This document shows, in pieces, positions 45,229 to 56,069 of a DNA stretch of 64,000 nt. The notes beneath the pieces are model-generated. The model made no database searches, was not told the origin of the DNA, and worked only from the letters and a program-made list of their open reading frames with translations. The position numbers were made by a program, and so were the translations under genes. The stretch comes from Mrakia gelida (lineage: Eukaryota > Basidiomycota > Tremellomycetes > Cystofilobasidiales > Mrakiaceae), in the NCBI GenBank assembly GCA_024345305.1, contig BRON01000001.1:434001-498000 (forward strand), read 5' to 3'. Position 1 is the first letter of the stretch. Each line of letters opens with the position of its first letter.

Positions 45229-47807
45229 ATGCCAGCTGCTCGCCTTCCCTCGGGGAGGATATCTCTCCTACTCGCCGCCGTTTTTATGCTCGGAATCTTC
45301 ATGTGGGAGGAGAGGCACGGAGAGGGAGGGAAGAGCTTCGGGAAGCAGATCCAGCGAGTCTGGAACAGGGACGAGCTCGAGTGAGTACACGTTTTTGCTC
45401 TCTCGTCTCGGGAAGCTGTCGGAGCTTCTGGTCTACTCCGTCTATCGAAATCTGGAAGCTGCAAGGGGTGGAGGGGGGGGGGGGGGGAGTGGATCGTTCT
45501 GGATCATCATCTCGTCGACAGGCACGAGCTGACCTCTTTCTCCTCCCTCCCTCCCTTTCTCTCTCCCTTACAGGAGCAACGAAGATCACGCCTGGAGAGA
45601 TCACAACCACCACACCCTCAAGGCTCTCACCATATGCATAGCTACTCAGACATGTCGGTCAGTGGAACCTCTCTCTCGTCTTCGAGCGAAGAAGGGGAAA
45701 CCAAACAGCTCTTGCCCTCCCTGTATCTCGAAAGGAGGAGCTCAACGTCTCGAGCTGACCCTTTTTCTCTCCTTCTCTCCCTTAGTCCGAATCAAGACAA
45801 GCTGCTCATCCTCCAAGACGATCACTACAGGAAAGCGATGATAGGAGTCCCAGCAGGAGAGAGAATCTTCGCTAGATCGTTGTACGTTCTCCCTGTCCAT
45901 TTCGTTCAACACTCTCCTCGCCACCTTCCTTTGTTCCGAAGCCTAATCTCCGGTCTCCCCTCTCGTGGCCGTTCGACCAGGATGAAGACTTTCCAGCAGC
46001 CCGGATACACCTACTTCTTCGCGAGAGATCTGGGAGAGGTGTCGGCGTTCTACACTCTGTTTCCAGATCAGATCGTCGCTACAATCATCCACAGGGTTCG
46101 CCTCGTCTCGTCTCGTCTCTTCTCTCTCGCTCGCTCGCGAGCTCAGCTCACCTCTGACAGGCGACGTTGTCTCGAGACAGAGCTCAACTGATACCCTCGC
46201 CCTCTCCCTCTCTCGTCGTCAACTTCAGAACGAATACGACAAGTGCTACGACGAGTGGGAGCGAAGCTGTCTCAGGTCGAAGGTCAACCCTCGTGGCATC
46301 CCAATCGCGGATATCTTCACCTCCCAGTTCTTTGGCCGAAAGATGGCTTCGCCGTTTGCTCCGTGGACGTTGGTACCTGGTGCGTCCTCTTCTCCCCTCT
46401 CAGAGCTGTGAGAAAGAGGTCGAGGGAGTCCAAGACGCGTCGTTCGTTCCCTTCGAGATCTCAGCTCGCTGATCTCTCACTCTCGTCCTTCTGGACGTCA
46501 CAGAGGACATTCGAGACCAGAACAACACCTACATCGGTTACTACGTCGAGGAAGAGTGTGTGAAACAGCCGGTTCGTGTTCCAGTCCTCGTCTTCGTCTT
46601 GTTTCGTTCCTTCGCCTCGCTCGCCTCCCGCTGATCAGTTCCTCCTCCTCGCCTCAGTTCGTGCCGACACCATCTCGTCCTCGTCAAGTATGGCTCCTCG
46701 GAAAGGTCTCCAAGTTCTTTCACAGTCCTCACTACCCGTTCTCGAGGGACGTCTGGGTCAAAGCCTCCAAAGAGCTCAACGTCGAGTTCATCGGCGCGTT
46801 CGATTGGCGGAGGAACCTACCCTGGAGTGAGGAACCTGCAGACGAAGGATGGGCCGCTGGTGAGAAAGGAGGAGTTCGATATGGAGATCGCGAGGTCGTT
46901 GGCCATCATTGGGATCGGGTGCGTTTCGGTTTCGTTGGCCTGGGAAGCGAGTGGGTCGACGCGACGAAGAGCTGACTTCGCCTTCTTTCTCTCTTCGCTA
47001 TCCTTCCAGAGACCCTATCATCAGTGTGAGCTTTCGCACTAGTCCATCTGATCGAGTGCCTTGACTTCTCGATGCTGACTCTGGTTCCTGTTCGTTCCTT
47101 TCGTCGCGCGCGTCGTCTTTCAGCCCACCCCTTGGGTTCGTCGTCCTCCTCTTAATCTTTCTTTTCTGGCGACGAGCTCATCTGACCGGCCTTCTTCCCA
47201 TCATCGCTCCTCACTTCCCTCCAGTACGGCCTCTGCTACGGAACTCCCTTCCTGAATCCCGTCAAGCTTCGTCTCGACAGCGACGGCATCGCTCAAATCG
47301 TTCGAAGTCAACATCCGTTCGCAGGGAACGTCGGTGAACCTCACGTTCGTTCCCCCTTCTCCCGACCCTCTTCGTTCAATTCTCTGACCCAACGGAATTT
47401 CCCATTCCGTTCGCAGGTCTTCAACGTCGGTTCCTCGGACACCTTCAAACATCCAGAGTCGGTCGACCCTGAAGCCGACGACCTCCTCATTGAATCCCTT
47501 CGAAGAGCGATCGACTTCGGGCCTCGCGAACGGTTCATCCCTGAGACGATGAAGCAGGAGGCGATGAACGCGAGGGTGAGGAAGTGGCTTGAGACGGATT
47601 GGAAGAGCGAAATGACGGTCCATCTCGAGTCGGAAACGAAATGGGGGAGCGACGCGAGGTGGAAGGTGAGCTCGCTCTCTTCTTCTTTTGTCCCCTCGTT
47701 TCTGGTCTGCTCGTTTCTCCATCCGTTCCTCGACTGACGCATTCTCGCATCTCGTTCGCTCGCTTTCCCATCACCCCCTCTCTCTCTCTCAGCAACTCAT
47801 GGTGTGA
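45229..47807 (+). CDS. GT18 (MGAT5-like) glycosyltransferase, type II membrane
   Basis: A Golgi-type transferase related to alpha-1,6-mannosylglycoprotein 6-beta-N-acetylglucosaminyltransferase. The N terminus MPAARLPSGRISLLLAAVFM ... GIFMW is a signal anchor. Around a dozen exons: NQDKLLILQDDHYRKAMIG, QQPGYTYFFARDLGEVSAFY, ADIFTSQFFGRKMASPFAPW, DIRDQNNTYIGYYVEEEC, then the donor-site core RPRQVWLLGKVSKFFHSPHY, RDVWVKASKELNVEFIGAF, the short exons IGIG/DPIIS/PTPW and YGLCYGTPFLNPV (the GxGxPxxSPTPxEALxYGTPFINP-type block), and VGEPHVFNVGSSDTFKHPES. It ends with the tiny exon QLMV, stop 47805-47807. Acceptor in this organism is unknown. Confidence 0.85.
45473..45487. repeat. G15 homopolymer in a GT18 intron
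   Basis: Fifteen consecutive G on the plus strand within the intron after the exon ending NRDELE. A probable site of length variation and of sequencing error. Confidence 0.85.
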
Positions 47808-48291
47808 AAGCCTCCCGCTCCCTCTCTCTCTCTCTCTCTCTCTTTCTCACTCGTTCTCTTCTCTTTCTCGTGTTTTCGTTCGAATCCCTTGCACACCACT
47901 TTACTATACTTCGCATCCCTATACACTCCGTTTTTCGTCAACCACGTATATCATAACCCCGCTCACTCGCTCGGAACGACCAAGCTTGACTCGACTTTGA
48001 CTCGACGCGAAGCGAAGGCTCTCTTTTTCCATCCCTTCAAACGAAAACGAGCGGGGACCACTGGCCAAGGACACTGTAGCTGTAACCCCTCCTCCTCCTG
48101 CCTCCTGGCAGCTGAATGGACTCAAAGACACACCTCTTATCCTTCTTTCGACGACGAACGAAACGAGCGTCCGAGTCAACCTCACTCGCATTCTGAAAAC
48201 AACCTGAACCTCCCCACACCATCTCCTTCTCCCAAACCCGACCCAACTCAACCCAACTCAGCCAAAGAATCCCAAAAGTCAACCCAGTCCT
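47808..48291. other. Convergent 3' intergenic region
   Basis: About 485 bp between convergent genes. It begins with a CT dinucleotide run (about 47818-47848). No gene seen. Confidence 0.5.
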
Positions 48292-49929
48292 CTACCAAAT
48301 CCCCTCGAACTCCCCACTCGAAACGACCTTCTGCTTCTTCGCGACGACGACCTCCTCAACGACCTTCTTGGGGGCAGCAGCCTTCTTGACGGCGTAATCG
48401 GCGAGGAGGGAGTCGAAGTCGAGGATCACCGACGAGGAGGTCGAAGAGGCGGATCCCTTAGCGAACCCAGCAACAACGGCTCGTCGAACGGAGACCTCGT
48501 CCTGAGGAGGAGGAGGAGCTTTGGCAGCTGCTGGGGCGGCGGCGCTTCCACCGGCGGAGGGAGGGAGCTAGACGAGGGGAGGGAAGGAAGAGGAGAGGGT
48601 GAGTTTGGCGAAACTTGAAGAGGGAGAAAGCAAAGATGGGGGGAAGAGGGTCGAGAGAACGACGCGAAGAGAAAGAAGGAAGGAACCAGTATGAAGCTCA
48701 CCTTAAACCTCGCCGAAACTCCCTTCTTCCCCTCGTCCACCAACCCAGCCGCTTCCTTGCTTCCCCAGACGGTCGAGATCTTCCCCATCGCCTTGAGCAC
48801 ATCTCCCTTGGTGAGGGCCCCTCGGACTCCGGATCCTTTGAGGGCTGAGATCTCGTCGGAGGTGAGGGTCGAGGAGAGGAGGAGTCGGTTGACGGAGGGG
48901 GAGAGGGGTTGGGGGTGGGTGATGTTGGTGGGGTGGGAGCCCGAGGAGGGAGCTGCTGCTGGGGTGGGAGCTGGGGTGGGTGTGGAAGCAGAGGTGGAAG
49001 GAGCAGGGGTGGAGGTGGTGGTTGGTTCGGGCTCGTCGTGAGAGTGAGGAGGAGTAGTGTCGGGAGGAGCCGAGTCGTAGTCTGAAGCTGAGAGGGTGGA
49101 GATGTCGTCCCCTTCTTCGGCGATGATGGCGATGAGAGTTCCGACTTGGAGGTTCTTGCTTCCATCGGGGGCCTGGCGAAGACGAGAGAGGATAGAGGGA
49201 GGAGGACGAGGTGAGCGAAGAGAGCACGAACGAGCTCATGCGGAAGGGAAGGCTCAGAGCGAGCGAGGCAAAGAAGAGCAGAGGTCGAACTCACGATGAT
49301 CTTCCCCATGATTCCCTCCTCGGTAGTCTCTACGTCCATGGTAGCCTTGTCCGTCTCCTGCAGAAGGTTGAACAGCGAACGAGAAGCGAGGATCAGCATC
49401 CGTTGGGGAGGAGGGAAGGGAGCTCAAGCAAAGGGATGTTGAAACTGACAATCTCGAAGAGGACGTCTCCTGGAGCGAAGGATTCTCCCTCCTTGACCTT
49501 CCAGCTGGCGATACCTCCCTCAGTCATAGTAGGAGACCTAAACGAAGGAGAAAGGGAAGAAGCGGCATGAGCTCGGCGAGAAGAAGGGAGAAGAAGGTGA
49601 AGGGGAGCTCGCGCCGGGCGGGAGCAGAGTTGGGGACGAACATGGCAGGGAAACGGAACGCTACACAGATCCAACAAGAAAGGAGAGGAGGTCAGCTTCG
49701 AGTCCAGAGCGCTGAGCAGTAGGTAGGGCGTGTGAAAGTCTACTTACCGGTAGGAGCTCTGCTCGAGGAGGAGGTCGAGAAGGCAGCTGGAGCGAATGAA
49801 GCGAAGGGGGAAACTAGTCAGCTTCGACTCTCCCTCCTTGGGCTCCTTCGCTCCCTCAGAACGAGAGGTAAGGTTGAGCTCACCCTTGGAGTGTCCAACG
49901 ACGGATCTGAGGAGCGAGTGACACCGCAT
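48292..49929 (-). CDS. PDX1: Pyruvate dehydrogenase complex protein X (E3-binding protein)
   Basis: It anchors dihydrolipoamide dehydrogenase (E3) to the mitochondrial PDH core. The presequence is MRCHSLLRSVVGHSK. The lipoyl domain spans exons: FPAM|SPTMTEGGIASWKVKEGE, APGDVLFEI, ETDKATMDVETTEEGIMGKI (lipoyl Lys in ETDKA), PDGSKNLQVGTLIAIIAEEG. A Pro/Thr/Ala-rich linker leads to the peripheral subunit-binding domain, LSPSVNRLLLSSTLTSDEIS and KGSGVRGALTKGDVLKAMG. The last exon ends ILDFDSLLADYAVKK ... SSGEFEGIW, stop 48292-48294. At about 330 aa it lacks the HHxxxDG acyltransferase domain, which points to protein X rather than the E2 (LAT1). About seven exons. Confidence 0.9.
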
Positions 49930-50555
49930 TTTGGAGGGAAGGGAGAGGAACGAGAAGGGAGGGAGCAGCTGAAGATGGTCGTCGTTTGGGGCTCGATTCG
50001 ATTCGCTCGAGAGCGGAACGGATGAGGACGAAAGCTCTTGGTTACCGAATCTTGCAGGTGAAAAAATGCGGGATGGTATGATATACGAGTTGGCCGACTG
50101 TCAAGAAGTAGAACTAGCGATGTCCAGGCCAAAGGCGTAAGAAAAGGGAGTTTGGAACCCGCTCCTGGACGACGACTCCTCGCGTCGTCGAGTCGGCTTC
50201 AAAAGTTTGCTCTCAGCGCTTTCAACCCGGCGGCTGCGGCTGGTCTAAAACGAAAAAAGCGAGCCTAGAGAGTCCTTTCCAGCCAGGAAGCCTCTAGCCT
50301 GTACTTTTAGAGAGACAGAAGGCGGCGGACGGCGACGCGTCGAAGAGCCTAGGACGGACGAGACGCAGAGATGAGAAGCGAGGAGGCATAGTAGATCCAG
50401 AACCCAGGGAGAGAGAAAGAGAGTAAAAGTAAAGAGGTGTGTAAGGGAGATGATGAAGTACGCTAGGGAAACAGAAAGAGCCAAGGGGAGAGGAGCCATA
50501 GAGAGGAAGGGTGACCAAAGAAAAGGACGACGGCGACGAGGGAGGAACGAGAAGC
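49930..50555. other. Intergenic, PDX1 5' region and TUP1 3' flank
   Basis: About 625 bp. No gene supported. Confidence 0.45.
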
Positions 50556-53500
50556 TTAGACGTTGGTGTAGGTCCAGATCCTAGCGTTGAGATCTCCTGA
50601 TCCGGAAGCCAGGAGGCCGCTGGTTTTGGAGAGGTCGATGGAGATGACTGGAGGGTGGAAAGGAAGAAGGAGAGGTGAGCTGACGGGGAAGGAAGGAGGG
50701 AAAGACGAGGCGAAGAAGACGAAAACGAACCTGAGTTCTTGTGTCCCTGAAGCATGAGCTGAACCTGACCCGTCTTGGCGTCGTAGAACTGAACGGTCCT
50801 GTCCTTCGATCCGGAGACGATCCATCGACCGTCGTTGGAGACTGAAGACGCAAAAGAAGAACGAGGTCAGCCGCGAGTTCGACGAGTTCCTCTTTCGCCT
50901 CTTCGAGGGGCGAAACAGGATAAACAAAGAGGTCAACTCACTTCCAACACTGAGAACGTAATCCTTGTGTCCAGCGAGAACCCTCTCGCAACCTCCGAAG
51001 GCAGATCCAGGCTCGCCGTTGGGAAGAGGGTCGGCTCGCCTCGCGCCAGGAGCAACGGGAGGTCGAGGACCTGAGAGATCCCAGACTCGGATCGATCGAT
51101 CGAGAGAACCGGAGCAGAGAGTCTGAACAGGGTGAGAGCAAAGAAGGTGGAAGGGGAGAGACGAAAGGAGTCAGCTCGACGAAAAGCGAGGACGCGAGCA
51201 AGAGAAGAGAGAAGCTGAAGCGGGAGAAAAGCGTACCTTTCCATCCGGGGAGAACGAGACGCTGTAGACCGAGTCCGAGTGACCGGCGAATCGTCCGAGC
51301 TGGATACCAGTCTTGGTGTCCCAGAGTCGAACGATCGCGTCGAGACTTCCAGCCGCGAACATTCGTCCGTCGGGTGAGAATGCGACACTGAGAGAGGGTG
51401 AGCGAGGAGACGACGATCAGCACCAGCGCTTCGACGAGAAGAGACACGTCCGTAGTTTCGAAAGGCCTTCAGAGGGGGATGGAAAGGAGGGGAAGGTCGA
51501 AACGACGAAAGAAGTGGACGATGCGACGTACCTCGTCAACCCAGCATCCACAGGTCCAGCATCCCCCTCCACGAGATCCTCCACCTTCAAGTCAAACACA
51601 CAGGCTCCCGTCTCGATATCCCAGATCCTCGCGCTCTTGTCTCCCGATCCCGAGACGACGTGACGACCGTCTGCCGAGAAGTCGAGCGAGTAGATCTCCT
51701 GCGCGTGTCCTTGGAGGAGATGACGGATCCTTCGTTTCGAGATGTCCCAGATCTGAAGAAACAAGAAAGAGTGGGTCAAAGGTCAGTCTCGAGCGAAAGC
51801 GAAGGGCGTTGGGAAAGGGAAGACGAAGGGAGAGGTGGAAGGGGACGCGACGAACCCTGATTTGACGATCCTCAGCTCCGGTGGCGAGGAACTTGCCGTC
51901 AGGACTGAAGCAGATGGTTCGGATGTAGAGGTCGGCGGAGAGAGGGGAGGTATCGTCTTGGAGGACGCTGATAAAATGACGGCGACAAGGGAGGGAAGTC
52001 AGCGTCGGCTTCGTGCGCTGCGAGAGACTCGGTCAAACTCACCAGCTCTTGGCTCCAGTCTTCGTGTCGAAGATCTGAACGGTCCTGTTGCATCCCGTCG
52101 CCAACCACTTTCCATCCTGAGAGAACTTGACACAGCAGACAACACTGCGAGCGAGAAAGAAAGCGAAGGGGTCGAAGAGAGTCAGCGTTTCGTCTCGTGT
52201 CGACTCGCCTCGAGAGTTCGAATGACGCGAGCTCAGAGGGCAGAGAGAATGCAAGACAGAGATCAAACTCACCTCTCATGGACCAAAGTATGAACCAATC
52301 CCACGTCGATAGCCCTCTTCGCCGTCGGACTCCAAATCGCGAGCCAGTCGCTTCCCTCCTTCTTCAACTCCTTCACGCTGGAATCAGGATCGATATCCGA
52401 GACGATGACGGGTGCCTGTCCAATCTGCACGAGCTGCGTCTGAGGTGGTTGAGTGGGGTTGTGCCTCGGTGGAGGAGGAGGGTTGGCCGAGAACTGAGGA
52501 GCGAGGGTCGACGAGGAAGGAGAACCTCCGGCGGCGGCGATGTGGGGAGAGGCGGCGATGGGAGCGACGGCCGTGGAAGAAGAAGGAGTGGGTAGTATGG
52601 AAGAAACGGCTGGGATGTTGGAGGGAGTGGAGGAGTGTTGTCGGTTGACGGGAGGGAGGGAGGAAGGGTCTGAGAGGGACGAGAATCGAATTCGAGGAGA
52701 GATCGAGCAGATCCGAGGCGAAGAGAAGGAAAGAATGAAAGTCAGCGCAGAACTATGACACGTGCAAGCATCTCCTGCTTCGCTCGAAGCGCCGAGAAAG
52801 GATCGTCACCGGGGAGGGAAGAGCGAACTCACACTCTGAAGTCTTCGGTTTCGAGCCAGGAGGCGCTCCTAAGAACCCGACCTGTCCTTGACCCTGAGGT
52901 TGCTGCTGCTGCTGCTGAGCCTGCTGAGGAGGTCCTCCAGCACCAGGGGTTCCTCCTCGAACTGCACCGATTCCAGGAAGAGGCGACGTTCGTCCTCCAG
53001 GGTTGGGAAGGATGGGAGCAGCGGGAGCGTAGGACGAGGCGGGCTTTTGGGCTGATTGAGCTGGTCCTCGAGATTCGAGTTCGCGTCGGAGATGGAGGAT
53101 TTCGGCTTCGTATCTGTGAAAGGGAGCGGAAATGGTCGGAGGGGGTTAGGTGAGCATGTGGGCCGGGAAACGAGACGACAGGACGACGCGAAATGAAAGG
53201 GAAGGAGAGAAGGGAAGGAGAGCTGAACTGACTCTTGACGGATCTTTGAGTGTTGGGACTCGAGGTCGTAGAGGGCTTGGCGCATGACTGCCGTTTCCTG
53301 GATCTGTTGCTGGACTGGTAGGGTCGGAAAATTTAAGAAGAGGAGCAGAGGAGTCAGAAATGAAAGGATCGGCGACTTCGCTGTTGATGACGGCTCCTCC
53401 CTTCCCTTCCTCCCGTCCATCCAAGCTCCTCCTGCTTCTCCAACGCGACTGAGGGTACCCAGACGTAGATCTGAGTACACGCTTGGATACAGACACGTCG

Positions 53501-54035
53501 AGCCCGCTGGATCTCAACTCGTTGATCGCTCTTTGGCGGGATCTGTCTGAGCTCCTTCCCTTTTGGACGTGCTTCGATGTTTGAACTCACTTTTTGCTTC
53601 CATCTCGTCCCTCTGCTCCTTCCAAAGCCCAGCGTCTATGGAGATCCCTTCACATTCCCTCTTGACTCCCTCGAGGAGTTCCGCGAGCTTTCCGATTTGT
53701 GGAAGCTGAAGAGGACGAGAGGAGGAGGAGGAAGATGGAAGAGCACCGGCGTTGCGATGTTGCTGGTAGAAGGGGAAGGTCGGGAGCGTCCAAGAGATCG
53801 AGAGCGAGGTAGAGAGAGCGGGGAGATAGGAGTGAAGGGTATAGGGAAGAAGAAAAGAGGAAGAAAATGTGAGTCAAGGAGTGGTGGGGATCGTCGGAAG
53901 CTGTCTTGCTGGCCTCGCTCCTTCTCCCCTTCCGTCCCACCTCTCCTCGTCCTGTTCCTCCCTCCCTGCCACCTCTCCCTTACACCCTTCCCCCTTTGAC
54001 GCGGGAAGAACGAGACTCACGTTGTAAGCGGACAT
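50556..54035 (-). CDS. TUP1: Tup1 general transcriptional corepressor (WD40)
   Basis: Partner of Ssn6/Cyc8 in gene repression, nuclear. A 15-bp first exon encodes MSAYN (ATG 54033-54035). The next exon has the Tup_N oligomerisation helix [20 protein letters not shown] and [12 protein letters not shown], followed by [21 protein letters not shown] Gln/Pro/Gly-rich region (QQQQQQ) follows. Seven WD40 blades start around 52270: [112 protein letters not shown], and the last [20 protein letters not shown], stop 50556-50558. About twelve exons. Identity is firm from the Tup_N helix plus the blade sequences. Confidence 0.95.
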
Positions 54036-54760
54036 CCTGACGACCTCGACCGAAACAAACGAGAACGAACGAGGAGGGTGGAAGAGGTTGGGAAGGGGAG
54101 AGAGAAGGGAGGGAGGGCGAAAAGGGAAGGGTGATGGTTGGGCGAGACCTGTCCTCGTTTTCTCCTCTCTTCTGCCTCCCCAAAGAGATCAAATCAAAGA
54201 GGCGAAGATCAGCAGCCAAACAAGTCGGCTTGTTCTTGCCTTCTCCTTCTCCTCAAACTTTTCGTCTAGATCGCTTCGGCTGGCTTTCTCTTGCTGCCGC
54301 CCGGAAACAAGGGAAGTGTAGGATTCCGAATATCGACATCTCGATGGACTCGGGAAAAACGAGAAAAACTTCCCCTCCCTTCGGATCTCGTCGTCGGTCG
54401 GCTGAAGACGCGTCGCTCGTCGAAGCTCCCCTCCTTCCCTCGAACGGGTCGGTCTTTCTGTCCCTCCTATAATCCATCGACTCGTAGGAATCGAGCCATC
54501 TGGCAAGTGACGGTTTTCGGGACCCGCAAAATCTTCCGTGCGAGAATAAAAGGAGCAAGGCGACGCGTCCGCGTTTATCAACCTCACACGATTGACGCCT
54601 CACGCTGCTCTCCCTCTCTCTCCCAGACAAAGATGCTACTGGCCTGTCGGAAGAAGTGCTCGGGGTCTCTCCCAGGTTTTGTGTTTCTCGATCGAAAGAG
54701 AAAACCTGGAAAGAGCTCGACCTTTATTGACCTTCGTCTCACCTCCTCCCTCAAACCATC
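54036..54760. promoter_or_regulatory. Divergent promoter region (TUP1 / small membrane protein)
   Basis: About 725 bp between oppositely transcribed starts. Long pyrimidine/purine stretches; no clear TATA box and no gene supported. Confidence 0.45.
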
Positions 54761-55186
54761 ATGACATCTTCTTCATCCCCCAGTACCTCCACTTCCCTCT
54801 CCTCCCTCCCTTCTGCTCCATCACCTGAAGAACCATTGACTTCAACCAACCCCATCCCTACGTCCCGGTCCTCCTCTTCAATCGAATCAAAGCATCTCCT
54901 ACAAGGGATCATCTTCAACTTTGGACTCCTCATCACCGCTTGCATCTTCTTCCTCGGTCTCGTATTCGCCCCGGACAACAGCAAGATCCCGCCGGTCTTC
55001 ATCTGCGCCTACGGAGGAGCCGCGTTCTGGTTTGGAGTGTCGGGATGGAAGTGCTGGAGCGAGAGGAGGAAGTTGAAAGAGAGGGTCAGGGCGGAGAAGG
55101 AGAAGGAGATTGGTTTGGAAGGAGAGGAGGAGGAGCAGGAGGAGTCAGATGAAGAGGGCAGCAGAGAGAAGGGTGAGGTCATATAA
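54761..55186 (+). CDS. Small two-TM protein with acidic tail (141 aa)
   Basis: Single exon. The Ser/Thr/Pro-rich N terminus (about 45 residues) is followed by TM1 (FNFGLLITACIFFLGLVFA), a short loop, TM2 (PPVFICAYGGAAFWFGVSGW), a basic stretch (KCWSERRKLKERVRAEKEKE) and a Glu-rich tail ending KGEVI. No signal peptide is seen. Architecture and length mirror 55638-56069 and 20255-20680. No recognised family. ATG context is CCATCATG. Confidence 0.7.
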   Translation: MTSSSSPSTSTSLSSLPSAPSPEEPLTSTNPIPTSRSSSSIESKHLLQGIIFNFGLLITACIFFLGLVFAPDNSKIPPVFICAYGGAAFWFGVSGWKCWSERRKLKERVRAEKEKEIGLEGEEEEQEESDEEGSREKGEVI

Positions 55187-55637
55187 CTCGAGGTCAGTCG
55201 CAAACACCGGACAGAGAGGCCCTTCGTCGAGGAGGGAGGGAAGGTGAAGGGAAGGAAACGTCGAGCTCAACAATTCTCGAGCTGATCTTTGCCTTCCTGT
55301 TCTGCTTTCCCCGTTTATTTTGCGGGAACGTCATGCGCGCAGAACAATGAACATGGTATGGATATCACTGTCGCCACCCTACATCGATCTAGAAAGCAGG
55401 AAGGAGCCTGTACGTCCTCCTCCTTCTCTACTCTTCGACGACGACGACGAGCGAACGATTCGGTCCCGCTCTTCCCTTCTGCACTCTCACGCTTATCAGG
55501 TGAATGTCCTCTCTCTCCGCCTCTCTCTTTTTTTCCACCAGTGAACAGGGATGACGCTTTATCACGCTGAAAATAGACCGACGGACCGCTCGAACTCCTC
55601 CCTCCTCGCTCCTCTTCCAGTTCCACCCACGACCACC
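55187..55637. other. Intergenic between two small membrane protein genes
   Basis: About 450 bp. It holds donor/acceptor-like motifs (CAG|GTGAATG near 55500 and CACCAG near 55541) that could be a 5' UTR intron of the downstream gene. Confidence 0.35.
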
Positions 55638-56069
55638 ATGTCCTTCCCCTCCGCCCCTTCCTCCCTTCTCGAAGCGTCTTCTCCATCTCGCCCTCCCATC
55701 AACCCCACACGAGCTGAGAAACTTCACGCCTTCCGCATCAAAGCCAACGACCCAACCTCCTCCCCTTATCTCGCCTTCATCCTCGTCGACCTCTTCTGCT
55801 GCCTCGGCTACCTCGCTGTCACCGCCGCTCTCCTCTACTACGCTCGGGACGCCTCAGTCTGGATCTCTGCTTTCAGCTTCATCTGTGCGCTCCTTTACGC
55901 TGTTCAAGTTAGGGGAAAGTGGAACCTGAGGAGGGACGCGCTGAGCATGAGGAGGAGGAGGGAGGAGGAGAATCAGCTTTTGGAGAGGATGTGGGATCGG
56001 GATGGGGACGCTGGGGGGGAGAGATTCGTCGGAGTGGAGGAGAAGGAGGGGGAGAGATCTGAGGTTTGA
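55638..56069 (+). CDS. Small two-TM protein (143 aa)
   Basis: Single exon with a strong CCACCATG start; an upstream in-frame ATG at 55551 is a less likely start. Pro/Ser-rich N terminus, then TM1 (AFILVDLFCCLGYLAVTAAL), TM2 (WISAFSFICALLYAVQVRG), an Arg-rich amphipathic stretch (KWNLRRDALSMRRRREEENQ) and an acidic tail ending GERSEV. TM1 shares an L-x-D-x-F-x-x-L-G pattern with the protein at 20255. Function unknown; probably an intracellular membrane protein. Confidence 0.7.
   Translation: MSFPSAPSSLLEASSPSRPPINPTRAEKLHAFRIKANDPTSSPYLAFILVDLFCCLGYLAVTAALLYYARDASVWISAFSFICALLYAVQVRGKWNLRRDALSMRRRREEENQLLERMWDRDGDAGGERFVGVEEKEGERSEV

Noticed and set aside
48292..49929. Dihydrolipoamide acetyltransferase E2
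   Set aside because: Lipoyl and subunit-binding domains are present, but the large catalytic domain with HHxxxDG is absent and the gene ends normally, so protein X fits better.
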